Assembly: GCA_014338405.1 (NCBI GenBank)
Contig: JTDE01001035.1
Location: 117,538-181,537, forward strand
Reading direction: 5' to 3'
Length of the DNA stretch: 64,000 bases
Origin: Paragonimus skrjabini miyazakii
Lineage: Eukaryota > Platyhelminthes > Trematoda > Plagiorchiida > Troglotrematidae
Made by a program: the position numbers and the translations under genes. A model generated the notes under the pieces. It had not been told where the DNA came from. It made no database searches and worked only from the letters and a program-made list of their open reading frames with translations. Below are positions 38,601 to 48,699 of this stretch, piece by piece. How positions within the stretch are numbered: position 1 is the stretch's first letter; every line of letters begins with the position of its first letter.

Positions 38601-40650
38601 AAAGAAACAACATCAAAAGAATGCATTCAATGTGAACTCACCGATTGGTTCTCTAAAGCTCGTTCCATTCGAAAAGAATGTTGTACACACTGAGAGATAA
38701 ACATCTGACGGATAAGACAGAGACTGTCTACAATTCATATGACAAACCTGTGGTACCCTGAGTTGTCCATGCGCAGAATTGGTCTTAATGAAATAACATG
38801 ACTGCGTGTATGAGGAGCATCAGTCAACTGTGATGTGCAGAGTCCGCCTGTTTTATTTTGCCTGTATCGAAGCTCAGAGATGTACTCATATAGTAGTAGA
38901 ATTTAGAGCTTCCTATGTCACATTCATGATTAAAGAGAGTAGATCAAATGTTAATATCTGGCGATATGTTTTCTTTTGTTGTTGACAAAGCATACAATGT
39001 CTAGATCATTTGTAACCGACGAATGCGTACAGCAGCGTACAAAAATAGGACATGTATTTTGTTCTTTACTTCACACTGCCGTTATTACTCTATGGGATTG
39101 TTCATTATAAGCATAGGGTTACTAATGTGGTTTGCAATGATGTTTTCTAATACGATAAGTCTTATGTTGCCCTGATCGTACATACTGGTAACAGTAAACC
39201 GAATACTTGCTTAGGAAATCTCGGAAGCAGAACTTTGAAATGCATGATTAAGTTAACATCACCTGCTAACAAAACCAATCTATATTACTAATAAGTAGTG
39301 TGGCAGATTTATGAATTTAGATGAGACCCAACTGTGAAAAGTCAAGGCTTCGGCTGGATTCGAACCAGCGACAGAAACACCATGCCACAACGCGGCAACG
39401 AATCCAGTTGTTTGAAAAACCAAAGAAGAAGGACTTAAAAACGAAGAAAAAAACACTGAGTTTCAGAATAACTGAAAATTAAAACGGATGTTTCACGGCA
39501 GAAGATGTCATGCAATATGACTGTAACAGTATACACAGTTGTTTGTACTACAGAGAATGCAAAGTTGTTTCACAATGATTTTTTGTAATTTCGTTTTCCT
39601 GAATAAATTTTCATTCTTAATGGAACGCATTGTAATGAAGAATGGAAACGGTTGAATTAATGTTCGACTTGGTGTTTTTTCTATTCCAATTAATATAAGA
39701 TATTATGGAATTAACTAAAAATTGGGATTACTATAACAAAAAGATATTTTCCTTAATTCGTTCTTGTTGTATTAATAAGACATTTCAATAATTTAAGATC
39801 TTCTGCAGATAAGCATCAAAATATATCATAACAAAAATGGAAAATGAAATACTGTACTGTGAAAGCTTTATTTGAAGGCGGAATGTACATTGAGTAAAAT
39901 CTGATAGCTGTTCACTTCAGCAAGCAAAGTTTCGTCATCTGACTGCATTTTCCAAAGGAAACATAAAGTGATTTCGTTCAAGCTATTTTAGACCAATTAC
40001 TTCAATGAAGACGATTTTCATTGTTAATAGAAAGGTCACTGTTTCTAGAAAGATCACAATTTAAGCAACATTGCTTATGTAGTCCCAAGAGTGAACTTCG
40101 TAGAAAGGTGACGAGCCACCACATCGTAAGTGGACATGAAATGGTTTGATAAGTGTAACACAATTGGACCTATTTTTTTAAGGATAGTGAAATGAATTGA
40201 ATCTAATAGGCATGTCATAGAAGTGGTAGACAATAACCAGCATCGAAATAAGAGGCATCATAATCATTAGGAAAGAGAGTGGAAGACAATTGTGGATGAA
40301 ACCAAAATGTCCAGTAAGTCGTAACCATAACATAAAACTTTTACCTGTTTGTTGGATTGTGCAGCTTTCAAGACTAAATGTCTGATGCTTTGTTATATGA
40401 CGGTGTTTTAATTGGGTTTTCTGAAGCGAACTGGAAGTGATTGGAAATGGGTGGAATGACGAATATTACATATGGTTCTCGACGTACGTTTAAAGAAAGG
40501 TCCAGGTAGAAATGGTTATTCCTTGATCTATGCACGTGAAATAATGGCCACTATTTAGCCACTTACCGAACAACGATGTCATTGTCCGAACAGCAAGTCG
40601 CTCAAGTATTCGTGGTGGCTGTGGACAAGTAGACAACATGTCAAAAATGA
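35640..40650. other. Mostly non-coding, scattered repeat traces
   Basis: No gene supported. Around 36630-36740 a GC-richer stretch ends in AATAAAGC and resembles an LTR or polyadenylation region. At 36790-36870 a stretch with 'gcgcagcgaaat' has a short echo near 58365 and may be a retroelement 3' end. Frames on the minus strand at 38.07-38.6 kb look like chance. Confidence 0.35.
39355..39400 (-). repeat. tRNA-like T-arm of a SINE
   Basis: On the minus strand it has GCTGGTTCGAATCCAGC, a perfect T-arm (5-bp stem, 7-nt loop), followed by CGAAG as in the copy at 25661. Bases 39297-39335 also match 25907-25942 ('tagtgtggc'...'gatttaggtgagac', diverged). A related B box on the plus strand lies near 40806-40822. 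Confidence 0.5.
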
Positions 40651-40973
40651 ACAAGCTATGAAGCCAGGCAATGAGCTCAGAAATTATACATTTGGACTCA
40701 ATCATCCAGTCCCCTTCCTACGTCATAAGAAATTCATTAAATGATCAAGAAGCTGGGCTGTATGGGCAGGACTCTTCTCGGGTAACGCATGCCGAGTTTC
40801 ACCATCCTATTTCTGTTGCTTGTTCGAATCCAGCTGAAGGACTAATTTGTCATAATTGGGCTTTTTGTAAATTAACAACCCTGATTAACTTTTACCAGTA
40901 ATACGTGTTCAATGACGAACAGTGAAGTTGGAGGAATCCAACGTGAACTGCTTGAGAAATCTTGTCAGGCTAG

Positions 40974-43060
40974 TCAACACCCTGGATCATACGGTGGATT
41001 CTGCATAAGACTGTAAAAAAAGGGTGGGTTGTTGAGTTCAGCGGCGTGGTTTCTGATCTCAGCTGGTGAAATGTTTAATGCTTTCGTGTACGCTGGTTCT
41101 GTTAAACTTTCAGTTCTACGGAAACCAAGAATTTCCGAAACGAACAGGCCAAGTTTCAGCTTCTTACGGATATCTCTTATAGATTTGTTATATGAACTGT
41201 CAAGAGAATTGTTTCGTCTAGCTTCTAACAACTCCAGGGATTTTCCTGAAATCCAATGTTTATTCAATCTACGAATTCTCATGCCACACGCTACAGTATC
41301 CGCTTCACGGATAGCCTGAGTGATCTCGGTCCAGCGGCTATTAGGAACCACGGAGTGAGAATCACTAGGGTTGTTTTCTCTGCTGATTAGTGTTATGACC
41401 CGCTGGTCAACGATAATCAGAAATGTCTAGCGTACAAATCACGGAACGTAACACAGAGCTTAGCAATACTCGGAAACCCCAGAAGAACACAGAAGACCGT
41501 GACCTTTAGCCGAGACTGTATTTGCTCTCAAACCAAAGGTAACAATACGGACGAACGTCTGCATATATACAGTCTTTTAATGGCCTTGAAGAAACCCACT
41601 TGAATTGGTGCATTAGAAGTGGAATGGGCCGATCACAGACGCCGGGGAAACGTGCGCCAAAATTGAGTTTTGGCACGTTGTGGCGCGAAAAAGTAAAATT
41701 CTAAATCACAATTTATTTTTCGATAATATCTCGAAAAATAAATCATTTCTGGCCAAAACAGACTTTCCCAAACAATTAGGTACTTATGCCTCGCCGACGA
41801 CACGGCCAGTTTCCCAACAGCCAGTCGTTATTATCGGTGGGGTCGTCGCCCAGCGAAAGTATGAAAAAAAGCAACGTGCCAATGCATGGTCTGAATCCAG
41901 GCATGTGCTCCAATAAGATAGACAGTCTTGTATGAAGCCCCACCACCTATAAGTGACAGCTATCTTATCTAACTGAGATCAGGTCCGATTCGGAGAAGAT
42001 GGGCGCCAAGTAAAAAATGACACGCATGGTGCCTAAAACTGATGCTGGCTAAAAACAGCTTATGCTCAACGCACGGCTGCAACACTCGTCCACCATTATC
42101 CGAATGATGTGGTGCTAACCCAAACCTGTCATCTAAACGCGACTCGGCCTCACCAAGGCGGTCGACCTGGGCCTTCATATCTCCAGCCGGAACGACTATA
42201 TCAGAGCCATGTGTCGACCAAAGGAGATAGCCAGATCCAAATAAGAAGCGTCCTTGATGCCGGTGTAACTATAGTCAGTTGGAACATAAGCGGACATAAC
42301 GAAAGGCTTTCTGGAGGTTTCGCGTCTACAGCTGGCCTTAACAAAACCTACGAAGCGGACAGCACACAGTCTACTGTTGACAGGAATCCGGTCTACCAAT
42401 GCGGCTGCGGCTGTATTGCTGAAGATTCTACCTAATCCAGCGGGGCTGACGGCAGCAGTCGTGTAGTCACACGAAGTGTACAAACACTATCGGATAGACA
42501 GTGCGGGTGCTGTTGGTTCCATACATTGAATACTACGTTCATAAGAGAATGGCCTGCTGACCTGTCTGTGCGTGAACGTTGAAAGCACACATATTACTTC
42601 GCTTTCTAGATCAAAGTAAGTGACGAGGGAGGCCAAGGGCTGAGTGGTAAGAGATGGGACTTACTAGCAGTGTTACTACGATTGGCTATATCTGTGGTGG
42701 GACCAGCAGAGAAATTACCAGAAATAGGGGTCAGGAGGTGTTTGAGAGCTAAATTTGATAGGACTATGGAGGAGGGGTCAGCAGTAACATGTTTTCGCCT
42801 ATCCACCTTGCTGTATGCAGCAGATAGGACGACCCGTTTTATACTGCGAGATGGCCGATGTAGTATGGAATTATTGATGTTGTGGATATTTCTGGTTGCA
42901 TATGGATTGAGATGCTGTTAGGACGCTCATACCTAGGCAGAAGAACGATTGAGGTTTTCAGCATAAGATTTTGGCTCAAAAGTCTGTACCACAAGGTAGT
43001 GGGTGGGTGATAGCGTACCAAAACTGGTACTTTTTCCGGGAACGATGCTAAGTTTATTCT
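40974..43060 (-). mobile_element. RTE-like LINE, 5' region and endonuclease, decayed
   Basis: Read right to left: a 5' region (43020-42790) matching 370-600; endonuclease parts at 42483-42196 (PVNSRLCAVRFVGFVKA, FVMSAYVPTDY) and 42178-41969 (DDRFGLAPHHSDNGGR); then, after a frame change, TWRPSSPNRT and YWSTCLDSDHALA down to about 41800, which are the C-terminal endonuclease motifs (TWRPS, LDSDH); and finally at 41351-40974 the linker before RT with SRWTEITQAIREA and KHWISGKSLELLEARRN. The RT itself is absent. Many stops and frameshifts make it dead. It shares its family with the fragment at 1-600. Confidence 0.8.
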
Positions 43061-43522
43061 AACCACCGATCTATAGTATCAGAAGACTGGTTTATCAGAT
43101 CATACCTTTTAGCCATCCTGATACGAGTGAATTTGTCGGTGTGATGGCCACACAGTCCAGTTTAGCCTAATAGGTCATCGAGATGTGTAAGCTGCCGCAC
43201 CGCATCTAGGTCTAGTCTCGTCATGACCTACTTAGATTTTACTATTGGAGGCCCTCTGATTTCTCCTGCGTGACAAGAGTTACTTTCACATAAGCTTTCC
43301 ATCCGGATAACCGACATTAGTCGGCTGGACCACAAAGGTTTTCACTCACATGCTTCCTGTTCTTATTCCTCCAGGTTCACATCAAAAACAGGATGAGTGA
43401 ATAAAACCTCAACCATTGCAACGCAAGCTGCCTGTGGTGGGTATTGTGTGCAGGTGTCGACCACTGTCACAGGCTAACTAATCCGGAAACGGATCCTGCC
43501 AACCGCGTTGGCAACCTTGACT

Positions 43523-43652
43523 TTTTCAAGTTGAACATCATCAGTACATAATGGCAGCCTTCGCATTTGAATAAGCTTTTCAACTAGTCAGCCGAAAAGC
43601 TTATCTGAATGCGAGGGCTGTGATCAGATTTGGATGGTATTCAGTTGGAAGC
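43523..43652. repeat. Foldback of two short-repeat tails
   Basis: Two copies of the ribozyme-repeat tail meet in opposite orientation: 43555-43580 pairs with 43595-43620 (cagcc..cgcatt..gaataagctttt and its complement) around a 14-nt spacer, with weaker pairing out to 43523 and 43652. The tRNA-like and hammerhead parts are missing. Confidence 0.75.
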
Positions 43653-43659
43653 AATCTAC

Positions 43660-45158
43660 ATCCGAGAATCTGTACTAAAAACTGAACTTTTCAACCTGTA
43701 CAGGTTGACCCAATGGGTTGTGGTCATATTGTGTTCAACGTTGGGATGACAGTGGAGACCTTTGCGTCCACAACCTTATAGTCTCTCGAACAGTTATTTA
43801 AGTAGACAACGTGAGTTCAATTCACATGGTCTAACTTATGATACACTGGACGTTCACTGTTGCTACTCAAGAACAATGTACGTCACTAAGATGGACTTCC
43901 TACTTTGCATTCTCTATAGTAAACCATAAGAGATTGTTCAGCAACATGATATGTGCGTGTGCGACAATCAAAAACTCACTTTTCAGTTTCACACAGACTA
44001 TACCATTAAAGGACTAGGCTGCAAAAGGTGTACTGAAATGTGGTGTACAATGTAAATAATTTAGGTTATTTAATTGCCTATTTTAAGCGAATTCATGTGC
44101 CATATGCACCTCAAAGGTGCACAAACTACAACCATATGTTTATAACCAACGACAGCATTAACACATGAAAATACTGATGAGCAAATAACTATAGTAAACA
44201 TGACACATTAAACAAACTTGATATGAATGAAGCCATAGGCGTCAGTTTAGGTTATTTTTAGAGTTTATCACTAAGGTATGTTTGTTCGTACTGTAGTCTC
44301 CGTGCTATTATTCCATTGCCTACATTCTTTAACAGTCCGAATCACCAACTCAAAGTGTTCAATCACAGTCAGCTATGTTTTATAGGTCAGTGTAACCAAC
44401 ATGGCTATTGCATATCTCTTCCGTACAATCCTGATTACTGTTTAAAGCTCTGACGTCTCTGTGTCCCCTCATTAATCTCAAAATAAGAGACGGTGTGATA
44501 GTGGTAAAAACCTGTAGATTTGGAGATCCGGTAAGTCTGTGGTGGTTTGATAACCGTAAAAACACCAACTCCTAAACAAGCGCACTTGCACTGGTATGTT
44601 TGCAAATCTTGCGGTTCGGTCAGAGAGGTTGGTGACTTCCTTTCTGCACCTGGACAACGACGCTATTCCGTTCAAGAAAGAATCACGCCCAACACCCCTT
44701 GGCCAGCAGTAGGACGCTCAAGATGAAGCGGAGCTGAACAAGCGACTGGATATTGTGGCCACTGGCTAGAGAGTGACATCGTCCTCAACATTCAGGTCGT
44801 GCTTTCGCCCAACAGAACCAGTGAGATGAAAGCCTGAACATAGGTGCTTTTGGAGAAAACGAAAGTAGTACCTTTCTTCTCAAGGTCACCGTAGAAACAA
44901 AAGTTTTACAGTTTTTTGATGGTGCGGTAAACTAACGCAAGTTAACTGAAGTAATCAACCTATTCTTCACTTTTGCCGTAAACAGTGTGGTATATTCTTA
45001 TATGGACTGTCCGATGTGCTTATGACCATACAACGGTGACAACACTGGTAGTCACTAGTTTACTTATTTTACGGAAGAACGGATTATATCACTTAGAAAT
45101 GCTCCTATATCACAAGTGCATCAGAACTTAAGAACACACGTGTTGTTAAGTCAGACAG
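43660..45158. other. No gene recognised
   Basis: AT-rich sequence. Frames on the minus strand at 44380-44675 match nothing I know. Confidence 0.45.
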
Positions 45159-45290
45159 GTGCGGATTCTGTTGGTAATAGCAACCATGATGATGGCGGTG
45201 TTCGCGATATGTTGGTTTCTAATTTCAACTCAAACAAAACGCAGTCCCACTGTTTGCTTAGCGAAGGTGGACGTTTACCTTGAAGTGAGG
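45159..45290 (+). CDS. Candidate GPCR exon around transmembrane helix 6
   Basis: After an acceptor-like CAG at 45158 the frame reads VRILLVIATMMMAVFAICWF, closely resembling the start of TM6 in rhodopsin-type peptide receptors (basic residues, hydrophobic run, CW). The usual CWxP proline is Leu here (CWFL), and no TM7 NPxxY follows, although the frame continues to 45392. Possible donors are AAG|GTGGAC and GAA|GTGAGG. No other receptor exon was found nearby, so it may be a decayed fragment or a chance hydrophobic frame. Confidence 0.3.
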
Positions 45291-45399
45291 ATCGCACACA
45301 TCATATCGGGACCATCCGTGGTTGGTTTGTTGGCCAGTTTTTCAAAGCACAGCAGAGTCCACTTTTGCTTATCTACAAACCCGTCACCTTGACAACGGT

Positions 45400-46910
45400 T
45401 AATTTTTCACCATGATGAGACAGATGAGGGAAGTTAATGTAGTGAGAAGATCGATTATGTGTTTCACAGAGTTTATGTTAATTTGAAAAAATGCATGTCT
45501 CATTTATAACAAAAATTTGAGGGGAATTTTGTTCAGTTTTCACACACACCGTTACCAAAACATTAGCATCATTTGTAAAGATTTCCCAAAGAACATCAGC
45601 AGACGAATTGATTAACCTCTGTGTTTTGGTAGAATTCATTCCATAAGGTTTCCGATTGGCTCACATTAGCCTCATTTGCATCCCCACAAACTAGTTTAGT
45701 AATGCAAATCTATTAGTTAGGCTAGACCAGAAAGTCATTTGGTACCAAAAAGAATGACTCGGCGAAGATGTGTTGTTCACGAAATTTCCCCCCAAAACTG
45801 CAATGTTTGTGATGGACGCTCTGTATAAAGACAATGGTTATGCTATCCAAGCAGGATTGTGGCTTTACGTTGTAGCGAGAACTGTTTCTATAAGGGGATC
45901 TCACCGATTGTTCATAGACATCTACTATTTCGAAATGACAATGTGCGTGACCGGGAGCAAATTGAAACAAACAACATGGGAGAATGACACACGCAAATGG
46001 TGCTTACAGAATCGGACTGGTTGAGTGCTTCGTGTTCTGTGCTTGATACAGGCGGAATAAACAGCCACTTTAGTAGGTCAGTTTATCCCTCGGAATTCAG
46101 GGCAAAAGGCTACAAACGTTGAGGTACGTTGACGTGCCAGTTAAAACATACCACAAAGGCTATCAGCCTAGATATGCGCACGAAAAAGTTTACTACTCAA
46201 CTCGTACACATGCGTGATTACCGTTTTGATTCGACTGTACTGATGAGACACATGCTGGTATAGTTGGAAACAATTGTACGTTCAGTGTACATTCAGTTCT
46301 AACAAGGAAGCTTATTCAGTTTGACTGGTAACCGCTACTGAACCCAAGCAACGGTTACGTGATACACCTCAAACCATAGTTTGTAGAGAAAATGGATCCT
46401 ATTGCATTCAAGGATGAGGTTATAGTTGATCGTTGCTTAGAGATATATGGGGCACCGGTCCAAAAGATGGTTGTAGATGCAAGCAGCCAACCCAGATGAA
46501 TAAGTGAAACGGTGCTGTCTCAGTGGATTTTGGTGTTCTTACTGAACCACAGTCCGAAGGTGGACTTCAAGCCGTCAGAAAATGATGACACGATAATGAG
46601 ATTAGAAGATCGGAGACTTTTATGTTGATTAAGTTGATTAGTAACAGGGATGTCTATACCTTTTTCCAAATCAATTTGAAACAAACGTCAGCTTTGCAAA
46701 CAACACGATGAATCACAGAGTATAATAACATGTGTAAATTAGCGCGCAGTTTGCATACGTATTTTGGGGATGGGCTTGTCCAACATGCCAACACGAAAGT
46801 GTTCCTGCCTAGCTGCACGTCAAGATCTCAGACACAGTTCAAAAATAGCAATCTAAATCCCCGAAATTCAATTCAAACTATATACACTGTTCAGATGGTC
46901 CAATAAATTC
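45400..46910. other. No gene recognised
   Basis: AT-rich sequence. The plus frame at 45770-46024 shows no family match. Confidence 0.45.
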
Positions 46911-46914
46911 CGTG

Positions 46915-47290
46915 ACCTAAACCGCACTGAGAAGTCCTTGATCACGGAGTTATTGATCGGACTGAGCAAAAGGATTTTGCTCATTCTTCCTTCGAGATAA
47001 TCGGGTAAGCGGAACTCTATTCGTACAAATTTGTGGTTGAGCGTCTGGATTTGATTATTCGGTCATGCCTATTGTCGAGTTGCTGGCGTTGTGGTTAGCA
47101 AACTAGTCGCACAAACACGAGGGTGGGAATGTAAAATCTGACTCGGACAAGGATATGTACTAATGATGAGCTCAAATAAGTGTGAAAGTCGAGTTTACTG
47201 ATTCTTTACAAAGTGGTCTAGGCGAAAGGCTTATGTGAATGCGAAGAATGCGATCACGTGTGGGTGATATTTAATTTTGAACTAATCCGA
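46915..47290 (+). mobile_element. tRNA-derived short repeat, inactive hammerhead
   Basis: Aligns over its whole length with 35253-35625: upstream block ('gagaagtccttgatcacgg'), tRNA-like part ('gctggcgttgtggttagc'), hammerhead remnant (47157-47200) and tail ('gcgaaaggcttatgtgaatg'). The core CTGATGA has become ATGATGA, stem II is broken and the GTC cleavage triplet is lost, so it should not cleave. Confidence 0.75.
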
Positions 47291-47494
47291 ACCCCCGAAA
47301 TTGTAAACAAACAAAATGCCAATCTGTTGCTGTTCGTCCCATGTGATTACGAACGAATATACTCAGACGAAAACAAAACGATCTGATGGTTAACGTACTA
47401 CTCAGAGTTTTGAAATTCAACCTTGGTTGACTAGCGTGCTACCTGCTTCTTCAATGAGACTCGAATTAGTAGTATATCCTTGTGATTACATATA

Positions 47495-47925
47495 TTACTG
47501 ATGAGTAATGGGAGATTTTGATTTTTATATAGATTTAACATCATCTACGAGTAATCACAGCTGTCGTATTCACATAGACTTTCCAGTCGACCCTTGTCGA
47601 ACACAGGAAGCACTACACTCGAGTTTCGATCTCATTAGAGCTCGTCAGTAGTGCATATCCTCGCCACTGCCGGGACTTGAACCATGGACACGCTGTTCAT
47701 GAGGCAACCGTGTTTACCACAGCGCCATTGACCTCACATTATATACGACCGAACTGTCTCATGTGAACACTCAACCACTTTCGCTTGTGAGTAATGATCA
47801 GGTTGCCCGATCGCCTCAAGAGGAGACACAGTTACTGTCTGTTAACTCCAACCGATAACCCCACGATTAGGACTTCCTAGATAGGTCGAAATCTCCGATC
47901 TCATTAAACCTGCTAGGCGATATTT
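47495..47925 (-). mobile_element. tRNA-derived short repeat, unit 1 of tandem pair
   Basis: Minus-strand unit: upstream block (47925-47790), A box near 47727-47717, B box GGTTCAAGTCC (47683-47673), hammerhead (47654-47610), then tail to about 47495. The next unit begins at once on its right with the same order, the two hammerheads being 433 bp apart. Confidence 0.8.
47610..47654 (-). ncRNA. Hammerhead with mutated cleavage site
   Basis: CTGACGA, GAAA, stem III and perfect proximal stem I (GCACTA/TAGTGC) are all present, and GAGGA/TCCT pair further out. Stem II has one mismatch (GCTCT/AGATC). The cleavage triplet is GTG instead of GTC (base at 47616), which breaks the NUH rule, so this copy should be dead or very slow. 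Confidence 0.8.
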
Positions 47926-47929
47926 TAGA

Positions 47930-48181
47930 TTACTGATGAGTAGTCGGGGATTTGGTTAATTTCAAGTTGAACATCACACACAATTGATCACAGCTGTCGC
48001 ATTCCCATAGACTTTCCAGTCGACCCCATTCGAACAGAGGAAGCACTAGACTCGAGTTTCGCTCTCATTAGAGCTCGTCAGTAGTGCATATCATCGCCAC
48101 TGCAGCCGGGACTTGAACCACGGGTCGACTGCAGAGTCTATGGGATTGCGACAGCTGCGATCAGTTGTGGGTGATGTTCAC
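47930..48181 (-). mobile_element. tRNA-derived short repeat, unit 2, with inverted tail
   Basis: Tail (47930-48042), hammerhead (48043-48087) and B box GGTTCAAGTCC (48120-48110) on the minus strand. Directly after it, 48124-48181 is the tail block again in the opposite orientation ('gactgcagagtctatggga' onward), replacing the A box and upstream block. So unit 2 is truncated and joined to an inverted copy. Confidence 0.8.
48043..48087 (-). ncRNA. Type I hammerhead ribozyme, intact core
   Basis: Every core position is present: CTGACGA, stem II GCTCT/AGAGC with loop AATG, GAAA, short stem III (ACTCGAGT) and cleavage triplet GTC, with perfect proximal stem I (GCACTA/TAGTGC). It differs from the 35491 copy only at the variable position 7 (CTGACGA versus CTGATGA). 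The distal stem I (GATGA opposite TCCTC) has one mismatch. Predicted cleavage is 3' of the base complementary to 48049. Confidence 0.85.
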
Positions 48182-48349
48182 TCTATATGGATTACATATA
48201 TATTTTCAGAAGAAGAACCGCCAGTCAGTTGTGATTACCCACTTCTTTCGTATATGTGCATATGTGCATACGGGGATGTCTTAAAATTCGTGAACTTGAT
48301 AATGACTTTAAAGTTCCTGATTGTAAACATTTATGGCCATACTTTAGTG

Positions 48350-48660
48350 TACTGTAACGTGTGTTCGAAACTAGCAAGCGTGCACAGGCTGTAGTCGAAT
48401 TGTGTGACGAAGCGTAATGCTGCTGTGTTGTTAACACCGTCTTAGTTTTCGTTTGTGTAAGTCGTGTGCATGGCTTACTGGGCCTTTTGTTTATGCCTGC
48501 TTGTGTTGTTTCTTTTTAAAGGACTGTTTTTGAAACCCCTATTTCGGAAGAACGCTGTCCCTCGGTGTATCCACGTCACCCTAAAGTTGGTTCACAAAAA
48601 TGTGACTGACAATCATGGTAGAAACAGCCAGCTTGTATGTTACAGTACTGTGTCACTTGC
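48350..48660 (+). repeat. PLE 5' region, solo copy
   Basis: Diverged copy of 33305-33600, sharing 'gtgtgcatggcttactgg', 'ggactgtt..tgaa' and 'tttcggaagaa'. No PLE coding sequence follows, so it is an isolated 5' or terminal-repeat fragment. Confidence 0.7.
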
Positions 48661-48699
48661 AGTGAATGTCCCTGATTTATACTTTTGGGTCACCTGATT

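Noticed and set aside
41391..41965. A possible solo LTR beginning TGTTATGACCC
   Set aside because: The minus strand here still reads LINE endonuclease motifs (TWRPS, LDSDHA) down to about 41800, so the LINE runs through; no matching end or target duplication.
47930..47945. CTGATGAGTAGTC as another hammerhead
   Set aside because: It is part of the repeat tail; no GAAA box and no stems.
47495..48181. CRISPR array, because of repeated units
   Set aside because: Units are hundreds of bp with conserved interiors, in a eukaryotic genome; there are no short repeat-spacer units.
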